A stretch of 36,029 nucleotides of DNA, from the NCBI GenBank assembly GCA_016872175.1, contig VHBA01000024.1:1-36029 (forward strand), written 5' to 3'. The number at the start of each line of letters is the position of its first letter. Within the stretch, counting starts at the first letter, position 1. The stretch is from Sphingomonadales bacterium. Its GTDB lineage: Bacteria > Bacteroidota > Bacteroidia > NS11-12g > UBA955. This document shows positions 24,931 to 32,131 of this stretch, piece by piece. Under the pieces are notes generated by a model. That model worked only from the letters and a program-made list of their open reading frames with translations. It was not told the origin of the DNA and searched no databases. A program made the translations under genes and the position numbers.

Positions 24931-26193
24931 ATGATGCGAACCATTCTGTTTTCTATCCTGATGTTGCTGTCCTGCAGACTGCATGCTTCACGCATTCTCA
25001 TACCCATGGATGAAACCCAGAAAAACCACCTGAAAAGTTATGGTCTGGCATTTTGGGTGCTGCAGCAGGAAGGGCGCGAAGTGAACTGGCTGCTCAACTA
25101 CAAAGGCGGCAGCTTCATGATTGCCCACACCCCGCAAACCGAAAGCGAGTGCAAAATTCGCGGTGTTTCTTATGATGTGATTTCTGAAAGCGAGGCCAAC
25201 AGCATCGAAGCAACCATCAGCAACCCCGAGGTGAATATGAATGTGGTGAAACTGCTTACCGCGCCTAAAATTGCGGTTTACAGCCCCAAAACCAAACAAC
25301 CCTGGGATGATGCCGTTACCATGGTGCTCACCTACGCCGAAATCCCCTACACCGTAATATTTGATGATGAAGTATTGACTAACAAACTCCCCGAATATGA
25401 TTGGCTGCACCTGCACCACGAGGATTTTACAGGCCAATACGGCAAATTCTGGAGCAGTTATGCGAGTGCACCCTGGTACCAAAACGAAGTTCACGAAGCG
25501 GAAGAAATGGCATCCAAATACGGCTATGCCTCAAACCGAGAACTGAAACTGGTTGTGGCCAAAAAAATCAGGGATTTTTGCCTGGGTGGCGGATTTCTGT
25601 TTGCCATGTGCAGTGCCACTGATACCTATGATATTGCCCTGGCTGCGGAAAGCACCGACATCTGCGGTCCCATGTTCGATGGTTCGCCATCAGATCACGA
25701 TTGCCAGAACCGATTAAAATTTGAAAACTGCTTTGCGTTTAAGGAATTCATGCTGGAGCAAAACCCATATATTTACGAACACAGCGATATCGACGTAGAT
25801 CCCCGGCGCAGAGGTGTAACCGAAGAAAACGACCTTTTTACCCTGTTTGATTACAGCGCCAAATGGGATGTAATTCCTTCCATTCTTTGCCAGAACCACA
25901 CCCGCACCATCAAAGGGTTTATGGGCCAAACCACGGCTTTTCACAAAGAGAAAATAAAAAGCGATGTATTGGTGATGGGCGAAAACGCCGCTTTGGGCGA
26001 AGCCAAATACATACATGGCGAGTCGGGTAAAGGAACATGGACATTCTTCGGCGGCCATGATCCCGAAGATTATCAGCACCTGGTGGGCGAGCCGCCTACA
26101 GACCTGAACCTGCACCCTAATTCTGCCGGTTACCGTCTGATCCTCAACAATATCCTATTCCCGAGTGCCAAAAAGAACAAAATGAAAACCTGA
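24931..26193 (+). CDS. Secreted protein of the Bacteroidota family often labelled 'asparagine synthetase B'
   Basis: This 420-residue protein starts with a signal peptide (MMRTILFSILMLLSCRLHAS) and so acts outside the cytoplasm. It has no N-terminal catalytic Cys2 glutaminase and no PPi-loop of real AsnB, so that common database label is misleading. The middle shows HLHHEDFTGQYGKFW and FCLGGGFLFAMCSATDTYDIAL, where a Cys after a Gly-rich turn recalls class I glutamine-amidotransferase-like or BPL_N-like folds. C-terminal parts include NHTRTIKGFMGQTTAF and FFGGHDPEDYQH. The real function is unknown. The start is ATG 24931, one base after the crcB stop; in-frame TTG 24913 and ATG 24919 lie within crcB. 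Confidence 0.75.
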   Translation: MMRTILFSILMLLSCRLHASRILIPMDETQKNHLKSYGLAFWVLQQEGREVNWLLNYKGGSFMIAHTPQTESECKIRGVSYDVISESEANSIEATISNPEVNMNVVKLLTAPKIAVYSPKTKQPWDDAVTMVLTYAEIPYTVIFDDEVLTNKLPEYDWLHLHHEDFTGQYGKFWSSYASAPWYQNEVHEAEEMASKYGYASNRELKLVVAKKIRDFCLGGGFLFAMCSATDTYDIALAAESTDICGPMFDGSPSDHDCQNRLKFENCFAFKEFMLEQNPYIYEHSDIDVDPRRRGVTEENDLFTLFDYSAKWDVIPSILCQNHTRTIKGFMGQTTAFHKEKIKSDVLVMGENAALGEAKYIHGESGKGTWTFFGGHDPEDYQHLVGEPPTDLNLHPNSAGYRLILNNILFPSAKKNKMKT

Positions 26194-26218
26194 GGGTTTT
26201 TGTGTTATCATTGCATGG

Positions 26219-27994
26219 GTGGGAACTCAAAATACGCGCATATGGCTTTTCGCTGTACTGATTTTATCAGCATGCATAAGGCTTTGGGGCATATCTGAAG
26301 TTAGTTTTACCTATGATGAACTGAGCACCATTTTTAGGGCAAAAGCGGTTACCTGGCACGACCACTGGCAGCAAGGTGTAATGCCCGATGGACACCCGCC
26401 GGGCATGCAAACCCTTATTTGGCTTTGGGTGCAGCATTTCGGAGAGCACGCCCCTCTGATGCACACTGTGCTTGCTCTATTCTCAACCATATCGGTATAT
26501 TTTGTTTTCAAAACCGCCGAAACCCTTTCCACACCGAGCAAAGCCCTTTCCGTTGCACTCTTATATTCCCTTTCCTATCTGCCCTTGCTGTGGGGAAATC
26601 AGATACGACCTTATTCGCTTGGCATGTTTTTCTGCAATGCCTTTTTCTGGCAGTGGGCTTTAATCTGGACGGGAAAAAGAACGAATAAAAGGGCTTATAT
26701 TGTTTTGGGAATATTGGGCGCCGCCTGTGCATGGATGCATTACTTCGCGATACTGCCATTGTTACTGCTGGGATTAATTGGAATCATCAAGCAGCATAAA
26801 AATAGGGTAAAGTGGCTTTTTTGTGCTCTCATGGCTTTTTTGTTGTTTGCCCCTGCCCTACCGGTTTTTTTGCATCAGTTGGGTGTAGGCGGACTTGACT
26901 GGCTGGGAAAGCCCGGTTTGGATTTCCCGCTAAAACACTTGCAATATTTACTGAATGGCATGCTTTACATGGCTTTATTGGTAGTTGCATGGACATTACT
27001 ATGGCGTTGGCAAAAACCTGAAAAAAAAGACCGACAATTGGCACTGCTCGGCATTTTGGTATTTTTCTTTCCCATGGTTTTTGCATTTATTTGGTCTTGG
27101 TGGCAAAAACCGGTTCTACAGCACTCCGTATTGATGTTTAGCACTCCATTTTTTTTCATGGGAGCAATCAGTCTTATCCCGAATAAAAAGCTACTTTTAT
27201 TTACCCCTTTGATGACGCTGCTGCTGGGTTTTGGACTGATACAATCAGGATTTTTCGGTGATGGCCGAAAAGATGTTTACCAGGAACAGGCGAAGGTGCT
27301 TAAAACCGCCTGTGGCGAAAAGAAATTACTGCTGGCGGATGGACCCGAAGATGTTTTGATGTACCATCTTTTCCATGAACATGATGTTTGTCTGCCAAAA
27401 TTCATAAGTAATTCACAAATCCCGTTTTCATATAACCGATTGTGGCGTATTTGGAATGATTGGTCATTTAAAAATAATCCCATTATTCTTGCGGTCAATT
27501 CAGGCAGCCATCCGGGTATTATTCCACTGCTTGAGCACTGGTCGGGCAAAGAAGCCCGACACCATTATTTTATAGGTGGCGAGTTGGTTTACCTGAATGA
27601 TTCGGGAACAAACAATAAGATTACCTATCAAACGCAAATTGTTGAAACGAATACGTCATCTGATATTCCGTTGATAAAGGTTGGTTATCAAAAAAACGAT
27701 TTGATTGTCATTCACATCCCTGATTCCTTGGCCGAAAATAATGTTGAGCTAATTGGCAGCATGCACGATGGCGACAAACAAATTGACTGGCGCAGTATTA
27801 AGAAAACAGAATTTAACAATGTGGGCGACGGGAGCTTGTTTTTATTTATCAAAACCGCTGATATACCCAGTGTTTGCTACGATACAAGACTTTCTATTTT
27901 GTTAAAGACAAAGAAACCGGGAAGAAAAACCCGCATGCAATACAGACTTTGCCGCGCCAATCCGGATATGTATGGACCGGCGTGGTTTGAGTAA
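26219..27994 (+). CDS. GT-C (PMT/ArnT-like) membrane glycosyltransferase
   Basis: This 591-residue protein has about ten or more membrane segments over its first 380 residues and a soluble C-terminal part of about 200 residues. The first outer loop carries TYDELSTIF (acidic DE pair) and DGHPPGMQTLIW, and later WGNQIRPYSLG. These are hallmarks of GT39/GT83-type enzymes that use polyprenyl-phosphate sugars on the periplasmic side. The acceptor (protein, lipid A or glycan) cannot be inferred. The start is GTG 26219; the nearby ATG at 26215 is in another frame and no in-frame ATG exists close by. It follows the secreted-protein gene by 25 bases. Confidence 0.82.
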   Translation: MGTQNTRIWLFAVLILSACIRLWGISEVSFTYDELSTIFRAKAVTWHDHWQQGVMPDGHPPGMQTLIWLWVQHFGEHAPLMHTVLALFSTISVYFVFKTAETLSTPSKALSVALLYSLSYLPLLWGNQIRPYSLGMFFCNAFFWQWALIWTGKRTNKRAYIVLGILGAACAWMHYFAILPLLLLGLIGIIKQHKNRVKWLFCALMAFLLFAPALPVFLHQLGVGGLDWLGKPGLDFPLKHLQYLLNGMLYMALLVVAWTLLWRWQKPEKKDRQLALLGILVFFFPMVFAFIWSWWQKPVLQHSVLMFSTPFFFMGAISLIPNKKLLLFTPLMTLLLGFGLIQSGFFGDGRKDVYQEQAKVLKTACGEKKLLLADGPEDVLMYHLFHEHDVCLPKFISNSQIPFSYNRLWRIWNDWSFKNNPIILAVNSGSHPGIIPLLEHWSGKEARHHYFIGGELVYLNDSGTNNKITYQTQIVETNTSSDIPLIKVGYQKNDLIVIHIPDSLAENNVELIGSMHDGDKQIDWRSIKKTEFNNVGDGSLFLFIKTADIPSVCYDTRLSILLKTKKPGRKTRMQYRLCRANPDMYGPAWFE

Positions 27995-28083
27995 CGAAAA
28001 ATTACCGGATCATTTCTGTCACTTTTTGGCTCGATATGGGTGGATTCTGTAACAAAGCCGGGGTTAGGAAAAACACGGAGCAA

Positions 28084-28119
28084 CCCTGTAGAGACGCAAA
28101 ATTGTGCGACTCTACAGGG
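28084..28119. repeat. Imperfect palindrome (CCCTGTAGAG type)
   Basis: CCCTGTAGAG (28084-28093) pairs with CTCTACAGGG (28110-28119). After one mismatch CGCA pairs with TGCG, leaving a 6-base loop. It looks like the dispersed GTAGAGACGC-type palindromes seen in intergenic DNA of several bacterial groups, a comparison made from memory. Confidence 0.7.
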
Positions 28120-28190
28120 CCGTCAATGGTTTTGGCTCCACCTTTTTCCACAAAAAGATGGAGGAAAGAAAATGGCAGCTTTTCTTTGTC

Positions 28191-28211
28191 ACTTTTTGGC
28201 GCCCAAAAAGT
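28191..28211. repeat. Perfect 9-bp palindrome with 3-base centre
   Basis: ACTTTTTGG (28191-28199) and CCAAAAAGT (28203-28211) flank CGC. The same word, GTCACTTTTTGGC, also occurs at 28018-28030 without its partner arm. Confidence 0.7.
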
Positions 28212-28226
28212 AACCAAAAAGGCTGT

Positions 28227-28328
28227 CACGATTTAAGGCGCCCTGCGCAGGCTATCCCGGGCCTCTTGCCGGTTTGCACCCTCCACTTCGTTTCGGGCTG
28301 CGAGGCCCTCCGCGCTCTGAAAATCGTG
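28227..28328. repeat. G/C-rich element bounded by inverted CACGATTT
   Basis: CACGATTT (28227-28234) is matched by AAATCGTG (28321-28328). Just inside, GGCGC and GCGCTC extend the symmetry imperfectly. The 86-base interior is G/C-rich. It could be a non-autonomous repeat element; I see no target-site duplication. Confidence 0.5.
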
Positions 28329-28397
28329 CCAAGCGGGGAAAAAGAATTATTGGCACACAAGGCAAATTTTAGCCGAATGTGCAATGTGTTCTACCTC

Positions 28398-28561
28398 ACC
28401 CCTGCTGGAGAGGGGTAATTGTGAAGAAATTGCAATCACTGGCAATAGCTGGGGTGTGTTTATTTTCTCCGTTGCAAACACCCACGCTTTCCTCCCCACA
28501 ACACACCCCGGTTTGTTAGCACAGATAACATCTATTTCGCATTTACCCCTCTCAAGAGGGG
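28398..28561. repeat. Nested inverted-repeat element of about 165 bases
   Basis: Outer arms: GAGAGGGGTAATTGTG (28408-28423) against CGCATTTACCCCTCTC (28538-28553), 13 of 16 matching. Inner arms: CTGGGGTGTGTT (28449-28460) against AACACACCCCGG (28500-28511), with 11 perfect pairs and one G-U. Each outer arm also forms its own small hairpin: ACCCCT/AGGGGT at 28398-28416 and CCCCTC-TCAA-GAGGGG at 28546-28561. The layout is MITE-like or that of a structured RNA. There is no coding content. Confidence 0.6.
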
Positions 28562-28591
28562 ATTGAATTAGCGCAAAAACATGTCCTATAT

Positions 28592-28629
28592 GGTCGGTCT
28601 CACTCCGCTGCGCTTCGCAAAGACCAACC
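28592..28629. repeat. Stem-loop GGTCGGTCT / AGACCAACC
   Basis: GGTCGGTCT (28592-28600) pairs with AGACCAACC (28621-28629) with one mismatch, around a 20-base G/C-rich loop. It is another intergenic repeat-like structure with no T-run. Confidence 0.5.
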
Positions 28630-28850
28630 AGCGGGAAATTTTTCCTGGCCGCTCGCATATTCTTCAATCATGATTATTGAATTTTTCATAATCATTTCCC
28701 CTTCGGAAAACACCGATAGCCCGCTGTTGGTGCAACTAGCAACCACTGTGTTCCATGTATGAATGGATAGTAGAATAAATAATATTTTTTTATACTATTC
28801 AAAATAAAAATGCTTTAAATAAATAGCAACTTAATTACTATTCTGGTTCA

Positions 28851-29564
28851 TTAATTCGGGCTAGCCCCAAGATCTTTATCCCTGTGACGCTTAATTCTGG
28901 AAAGACCTTGACGCCACATCCAAATATTAAATACAATAAAAACAATTAAAATAGAAACAATAAATCCAACATTAACTGCACCATTTGCGGAGGCATACAT
29001 CAATATAAAATCATAGGTTCCATGCAGTAAAACAGGAACCAATAAACTAAGCATTCTATGATAATTTGTATCTCTTCCTGATTCAAATTTCGATAAAGAT
29101 AAATAATATCCCATGGGAACCGCAAACAGCATGTGTCCGGGAACTGCAAATATAGCCCGCTGCACGGCAACACCTAATCCATTGGTTTCAGAACCCATAA
29201 CGTACATCACGTTTTCCAAAAGGGCGAACCCCATTGAAATAAAAATAGCATATAAAATACCATCAAAATATTGGTCAAAATCTTTGGCCCGCTGAATTAT
29301 CCAGTAAAAGATTAGCCACTTGGCAAATTCTTCAGGGATAGCAGCCATGAAAAATGCGTTGAAGAAAGATTTTTCTCCGGCGGAAGCCATAGATGGCGCA
29401 AACGTTACAATGATTTGGGTTAAAACGAGTGTTATTGCGATAGAAAGTACGCCTCCAAAAAACGCTTTCACGAGCATTTGCAAGGGTTCTTTTTTAAGAT
29501 CATGGCGGTAAATTAAATACATAATGAACAACGCCGGGGAGATTGAGGATAGGAGAAGTGTCAT
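28851..29564 (-). CDS. PrsW-family intramembrane metalloprotease
   Basis: This 237-residue membrane protein has about seven or eight hydrophobic segments. The conserved family residues are visible: Glu78-Glu79 in IPEEFAKW, GFALLEN with Glu117, His144 in VPGHMLFA and His181 in LLHGTYDF. PrsW proteins, related to the CPBP/Abi superfamily, cleave membrane proteins; B. subtilis PrsW starts degradation of an anti-sigma factor. No sigma/anti-sigma gene is adjacent, so the substrate is open. The C-terminus is a short basic tail. It has its own promoter (29589-29618) and ends against the repeat-rich island. Confidence 0.9.
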   Translation of the reverse strand: MTLLLSSISPALFIMYLIYRHDLKKEPLQMLVKAFFGGVLSIAITLVLTQIIVTFAPSMASAGEKSFFNAFFMAAIPEEFAKWLIFYWIIQRAKDFDQYFDGILYAIFISMGFALLENVMYVMGSETNGLGVAVQRAIFAVPGHMLFAVPMGYYLSLSKFESGRDTNYHRMLSLLVPVLLHGTYDFILMYASANGAVNVGFIVSILIVFIVFNIWMWRQGLSRIKRHRDKDLGASPN

Positions 29565-29588
29565 AGATTAGAGTAGTAAGTTGAAATA

Positions 29589-29618
29589 CAAATGTATGCG
29601 TATATTCATTATTACAAA
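29589..29618 (-). promoter_or_regulatory. Promoter of the PrsW gene
   Basis: On the minus strand TTTG (29615-29618) and a perfect TACATTTG (29589-29596) are separated by 18 bases, one less than the usual range. The ATG follows 24 bases after the -7 box. Confidence 0.55.
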
Positions 29619-29742
29619 ATTCCCCATGCAAAGAGCCTTGGTTTCAGCATAATACCATTATTTTTCTTAAAATGAAGACTAAACAAATAGATTTACAACC
29701 AAGTACATTGCTGTTAACTTTCATTGGGTTGCACATTTCAAA

Positions 29743-29772
29743 AATTTAATTTTATTTATATCAAATTAAATT
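29743..29772. terminator. A/T-only 10-bp hairpin below the PIN remnant
   Basis: AATTTAATTT (29743-29752) and AAATTAAATT (29763-29772) pair perfectly around a 10-base loop, 34 bases beyond the end of the PIN remnant. It is a possible weak terminator. The rest of the 242-base gap (29565-29806) holds only the PrsW promoter that I can see. Confidence 0.3.
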
Positions 29773-29806
29773 ACGCTTTTTAAAGGTTTTAATGAAGGAG
29801 CAGCGG

Positions 29807-30064
29807 CTAAACCGTTTTCACAAGCTTCAAAAAATCAACCGGCGTCATCAAAGGCAGTTCTGATTTTTTAAAATCTTTGATATTTCGAGTTAGAATCAAA
29901 TCCACCTGTCCCAAGTGCAAGGCAGTAGCATACTGAATTCCATCTTCAAAAATGGCGAAATCGTTTTGCAGGGCCTTCAAAATCTTTTCTTTCCCGGTTC
30001 CGGCCAACGCTATCCATTTCAGCAAGGTTTTCAAAATAACGATGGTCTTTGCAATAATATACAA
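29807..30064 (-). pseudogene. C-terminal remnant of a PIN-domain (VapC-like) toxin
   Basis: The 85-residue frame matches only the second half of a PIN-domain RNase toxin: a helical stretch, then DFAIFEDGIQYATALHLGQVDLILTR (with the conserved D/E-D pair), NIKDFKKSELPLMTPVDFL and a short end. Complete PIN toxins are about 130-145 residues and begin with an xDTNVxLD strand that supplies the first catalytic Asp. That part is missing, and only 47 bases separate this frame from miaE, too few to hold it. The first codon would be TTG. No antitoxin gene is next to it. The most likely reading is a decayed toxin-antitoxin locus. Confidence 0.65.
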
Positions 30065-30111
30065 ATACGATTATACGTATTTTTTTAATTATTTTACACG
30101 TGTCAAATTTT

Positions 30112-30735
30112 TTAATGCACCCTATCGCCCCTGTATTCCAGTCCGGCGATGATGTTGGCTTCCTCCTCCAGCAGGGTTTGCCAGCGTTCCTTCACCACCT
30201 TTTCGGGGAGGTATTCTTTGGCCAGGTCAAGAAACATGCGGTAGTGTCCGGCTTCAGAAACCATAAACTCGTGGTAAAATTTGCGTAAATCCACATCGCA
30301 GCAATACAGGCTCAGCAGGCGGAATCGCTCGCAGCTGCGGGCTTCTATCATGGCACAAATGAGTAAATCTTCCACCAGCTGGTCTTCGCGGCTGCCACCT
30401 TTTTTCTTGGTGGCAAACAGTTGGTGCACATACTCATCCTTTCGGGCATTCCCCAATGAAAAACCGCGCTTGTCCATTTCCTTGAGCACGCGCCGAAAAT
30501 GCCCCCACTCCTCCGCCACCAGAGGCGTTACTTCTTCCACCACCCGCTTTTTCTCTGGGTATTTAATAATCAGGCTGATGCCGCTACTAGCGGCTTTTTG
30601 TTCGCAGAAAGCATGGTCGGTGAGAATTTCTTCCAGGGTTTTTTCGGCAATGTTCACCCAGCGTGGGTCGGTGGGCAATTTCAATCCCAGCATACGAACC
30701 GAATCCATACCCTCCGATTCCGTGCTCTCCTGCAT
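30112..30735 (-). CDS. miaE: tRNA-(ms2io6A37) hydroxylase MiaE
   Basis: MiaE is a ferritin-like non-haem diiron monooxygenase that hydroxylates ms2i6A37 to ms2io6A37 in tRNAs reading UNN codons, using O2. The 207-residue protein shows the diiron ligand set in order: Glu45 in DHAFCEQKAA, Glu76 and His79 in AEEWGHF, Glu131 in MIEARSCERF, and Glu161 with His164 in SEAGHYRMF. It would require MiaA/MiaB products encoded elsewhere. The start is ATG 30735; ATG 30708 (MDSVRMLGLKL) is also possible and closer to family length. It follows rpiB on the same strand after five bases, so the two are co-transcribed. Confidence 0.92.
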   Translation of the reverse strand: MQESTESEGMDSVRMLGLKLPTDPRWVNIAEKTLEEILTDHAFCEQKAASSGISLIIKYPEKKRVVEEVTPLVAEEWGHFRRVLKEMDKRGFSLGNARKDEYVHQLFATKKKGGSREDQLVEDLLICAMIEARSCERFRLLSLYCCDVDLRKFYHEFMVSEAGHYRMFLDLAKEYLPEKVVKERWQTLLEEEANIIAGLEYRGDRVH

Positions 30736-30740
30736 GGTAA

Positions 30741-31169
30741 TTATTCTTCAATTTTGGCAACCCTGTTTTGGTGGCGACCGCCTTCAAACGTTGCATCCAG
30801 CCAGGCATCAACAATCTTAAAGGCCTTCGCTTTGCTCACAAATCGAGCGGGCACACACAATACATTGGCATTGTTGTGTTGCCTTGCCAGTGAGGCGATT
30901 TCCTCTTCCCAGGCCAGCGCTGCGCGAATTCCTTTGTGTTTGTTTGCAGCAATGCAAACGCCATTTCCGCTACCGCAGATAAGGATACCCAAGTCATTTT
31001 CACCGGTAGAAACGCTTTCAGCCACTTTGTGTGCATAATCGGGATAATCTACGCTGTCGGCGGTATCCGGACCAAAATCCTGGAGTTCAAGGCCTTTTTC
31101 AAGTAAATACACCAGCAACTCATTTTTGAGTTTAAAACCGGCATGGTCAGATCCGATGGCTAGATTCAT
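30741..31169 (-). CDS. rpiB: Ribose-5-phosphate isomerase B
   Basis: RpiB interconverts ribose 5-phosphate and ribulose 5-phosphate in the pentose phosphate pathway. The 142-residue protein has the phosphate-binding SDHAG (7-11), DYPDYA, catalytic Cys65 in CGSGNG, and RQHNNANVL with His98. It is the typical length for the family. A perfect -7 box TAATTTTG (31186-31193) lies 16 bases upstream of the ATG. Together with miaE it forms a two-gene unit. Confidence 0.96.
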   Translation of the reverse strand: MNLAIGSDHAGFKLKNELLVYLLEKGLELQDFGPDTADSVDYPDYAHKVAESVSTGENDLGILICGSGNGVCIAANKHKGIRAALAWEEEIASLARQHNNANVLCVPARFVSKAKAFKIVDAWLDATFEGGRHQNRVAKIEE

Positions 31170-31185
31170 ATTGTGGTATTTGCCC

Positions 31186-31193
31186 CAAAATTA
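31186..31193 (-). promoter_or_regulatory. -7 box TAATTTTG for rpiB-miaE
   Basis: Perfect TAnnTTTG on the minus strand, 16 bases before the rpiB ATG; no clear -33 TTTG. Confidence 0.4.
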
Positions 31194-31239
31194 AGGGTGC
31201 CAGTTAGCTTAAACTACTATGATGATGATTTGTGGAAAA

Positions 31240-32079
31240 TTACGATTGATCCTGTTCTCTGCGCTTCTCTACATGCTTTGCAATAAAGATGCCCAGCACG
31301 TACAAAAGCATGAGAGGAAGGCCAAGCAGCATCTGACTAAAAATATCGGGAGAAGGGGTGGCAATACCTGCAATAATAAAAATGATAACCGCCGCATAGC
31401 GCCAGTATTTTTTTAGAAAAGAGGAGCTTACAAAACCAATGCGTGCCAACACATAAATGAGTACAGGCAGCTCGAACACCAGTCCTGTTGCCAGACACAT
31501 GAATGTCACAAAACCGGTTACGCTGCTGATGGTGATGATGTTTTTAATCTGGGGACTCAGCGAATAGCCCAGCAAAAAATTGCTGGCAAGCGGCACCAGA
31601 AAGAAATACGCAAATGCCACACCGGTAAAAAACAGCAGAGAAACTACAAAAAGACTGCTGCGGGTACGCCTTATTTCACGAACACTTAGCGCAGGCTTTA
31701 TAAACTGCCATATTTGGTGAATTAGATATGGAAAGGCAACGATAAAACTGACCACCATGGAAATTTTAAACGCCGAAACAAACTGACCTTGAATTTGCTG
31801 GCTTTGCATTTCCAATGCCGGTGGGTGCCAGCACATGATGTCCTTGCCTATAAAATAACGTCCTGCTTTGCAAAAAAATTCATATCCCCAGAATCCTTCC
31901 TTGAAAGGAGAAAGAATAATCAGATCAAATATCTCCGTGACATAGAAGAATGAAACAAACAGCAGAATGAATATTATAAAAGCTATGCGAACTAAACGCT
32001 TGCGCAACTCATCAATGTGATCGAAAAATCCCATGTTTTTTTCATAAGGAAAATCAGGACCGGTTTGATCAAGCGCCAT
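31240..32079 (-). CDS. tatC: Sec-independent protein translocase TatC
   Basis: TatC is the six-span receptor of the twin-arginine pathway for folded proteins. The 279-residue protein begins with a short hydrophilic stretch and then MGFFDHIDELRKRLVRI, the conserved cytoplasmic N-terminal signature. It continues with PYLIHQIWQFIKPALSVREIR, which carries conserved P and F/Y residues, and ends in a Lys/Arg/Glu-rich cytoplasmic tail. The large insert between spans 1 and 2, including FWGYEFFCKAGRYFIGKD, is usual in Bacteroidota. tatA/B genes are not in the window. A perfect -7 box TATCTTTG (32087-32094) is seven bases before the ATG. Confidence 0.95.
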   Translation of the reverse strand: MALDQTGPDFPYEKNMGFFDHIDELRKRLVRIAFIIFILLFVSFFYVTEIFDLIILSPFKEGFWGYEFFCKAGRYFIGKDIMCWHPPALEMQSQQIQGQFVSAFKISMVVSFIVAFPYLIHQIWQFIKPALSVREIRRTRSSLFVVSLLFFTGVAFAYFFLVPLASNFLLGYSLSPQIKNIITISSVTGFVTFMCLATGLVFELPVLIYVLARIGFVSSSFLKKYWRYAAVIIFIIAGIATPSPDIFSQMLLGLPLMLLYVLGIFIAKHVEKRREQDQS

Positions 32080-32086
32080 GGTGTTG

Positions 32087-32094
32087 CAAAGATA
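32087..32094 (-). promoter_or_regulatory. -7 box TATCTTTG for tatC
   Basis: Perfect TAnnTTTG on the minus strand, seven bases before the tatC ATG, in the 52-base gap to fabG. Confidence 0.45.
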
Positions 32095-32131
32095 ATCTCA
32101 GAAATTGGAAAGTGAGGGGAATTTCCCGCGT

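Larger units (their letters stand above)
27995..28850. other. Gene-free, inverted-repeat-rich interval
   Basis: I find no credible coding sequence in these 856 bases; the open frames in it run across the repeats and resemble nothing. It contains at least four separate inverted-repeat structures (listed individually) and a 13-base direct repeat GTCACTTTTTGGC at 28018-28030 and 28188-28200. Several stretches are G/C-rich, unlike the A/T-rich gaps elsewhere. The last 170 bases or so are A/T-rich and show nothing clear. Confidence 0.75.

Noticed and set aside
28104-28418. 104-codon plus-strand frame in the repeat island
   Set aside because: It runs through the inverted repeats, has no recognisable domain and a biased, low-quality composition.
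28347-28667. 106-codon minus-strand frame in the repeat island
   Set aside because: It covers the nested inverted repeat; its sequence is explained by the repeat arms rather than by a protein.
27995-28850. CRISPR array
   Set aside because: The repeats are inverted and different from one another, with no regularly spaced direct repeats and no cas genes.
30065-30111. Missing N-terminal half of the PIN toxin, frameshifted
   Set aside because: Only 47 bases separate the remnant from miaE, and no frame there encodes the first PIN strand.
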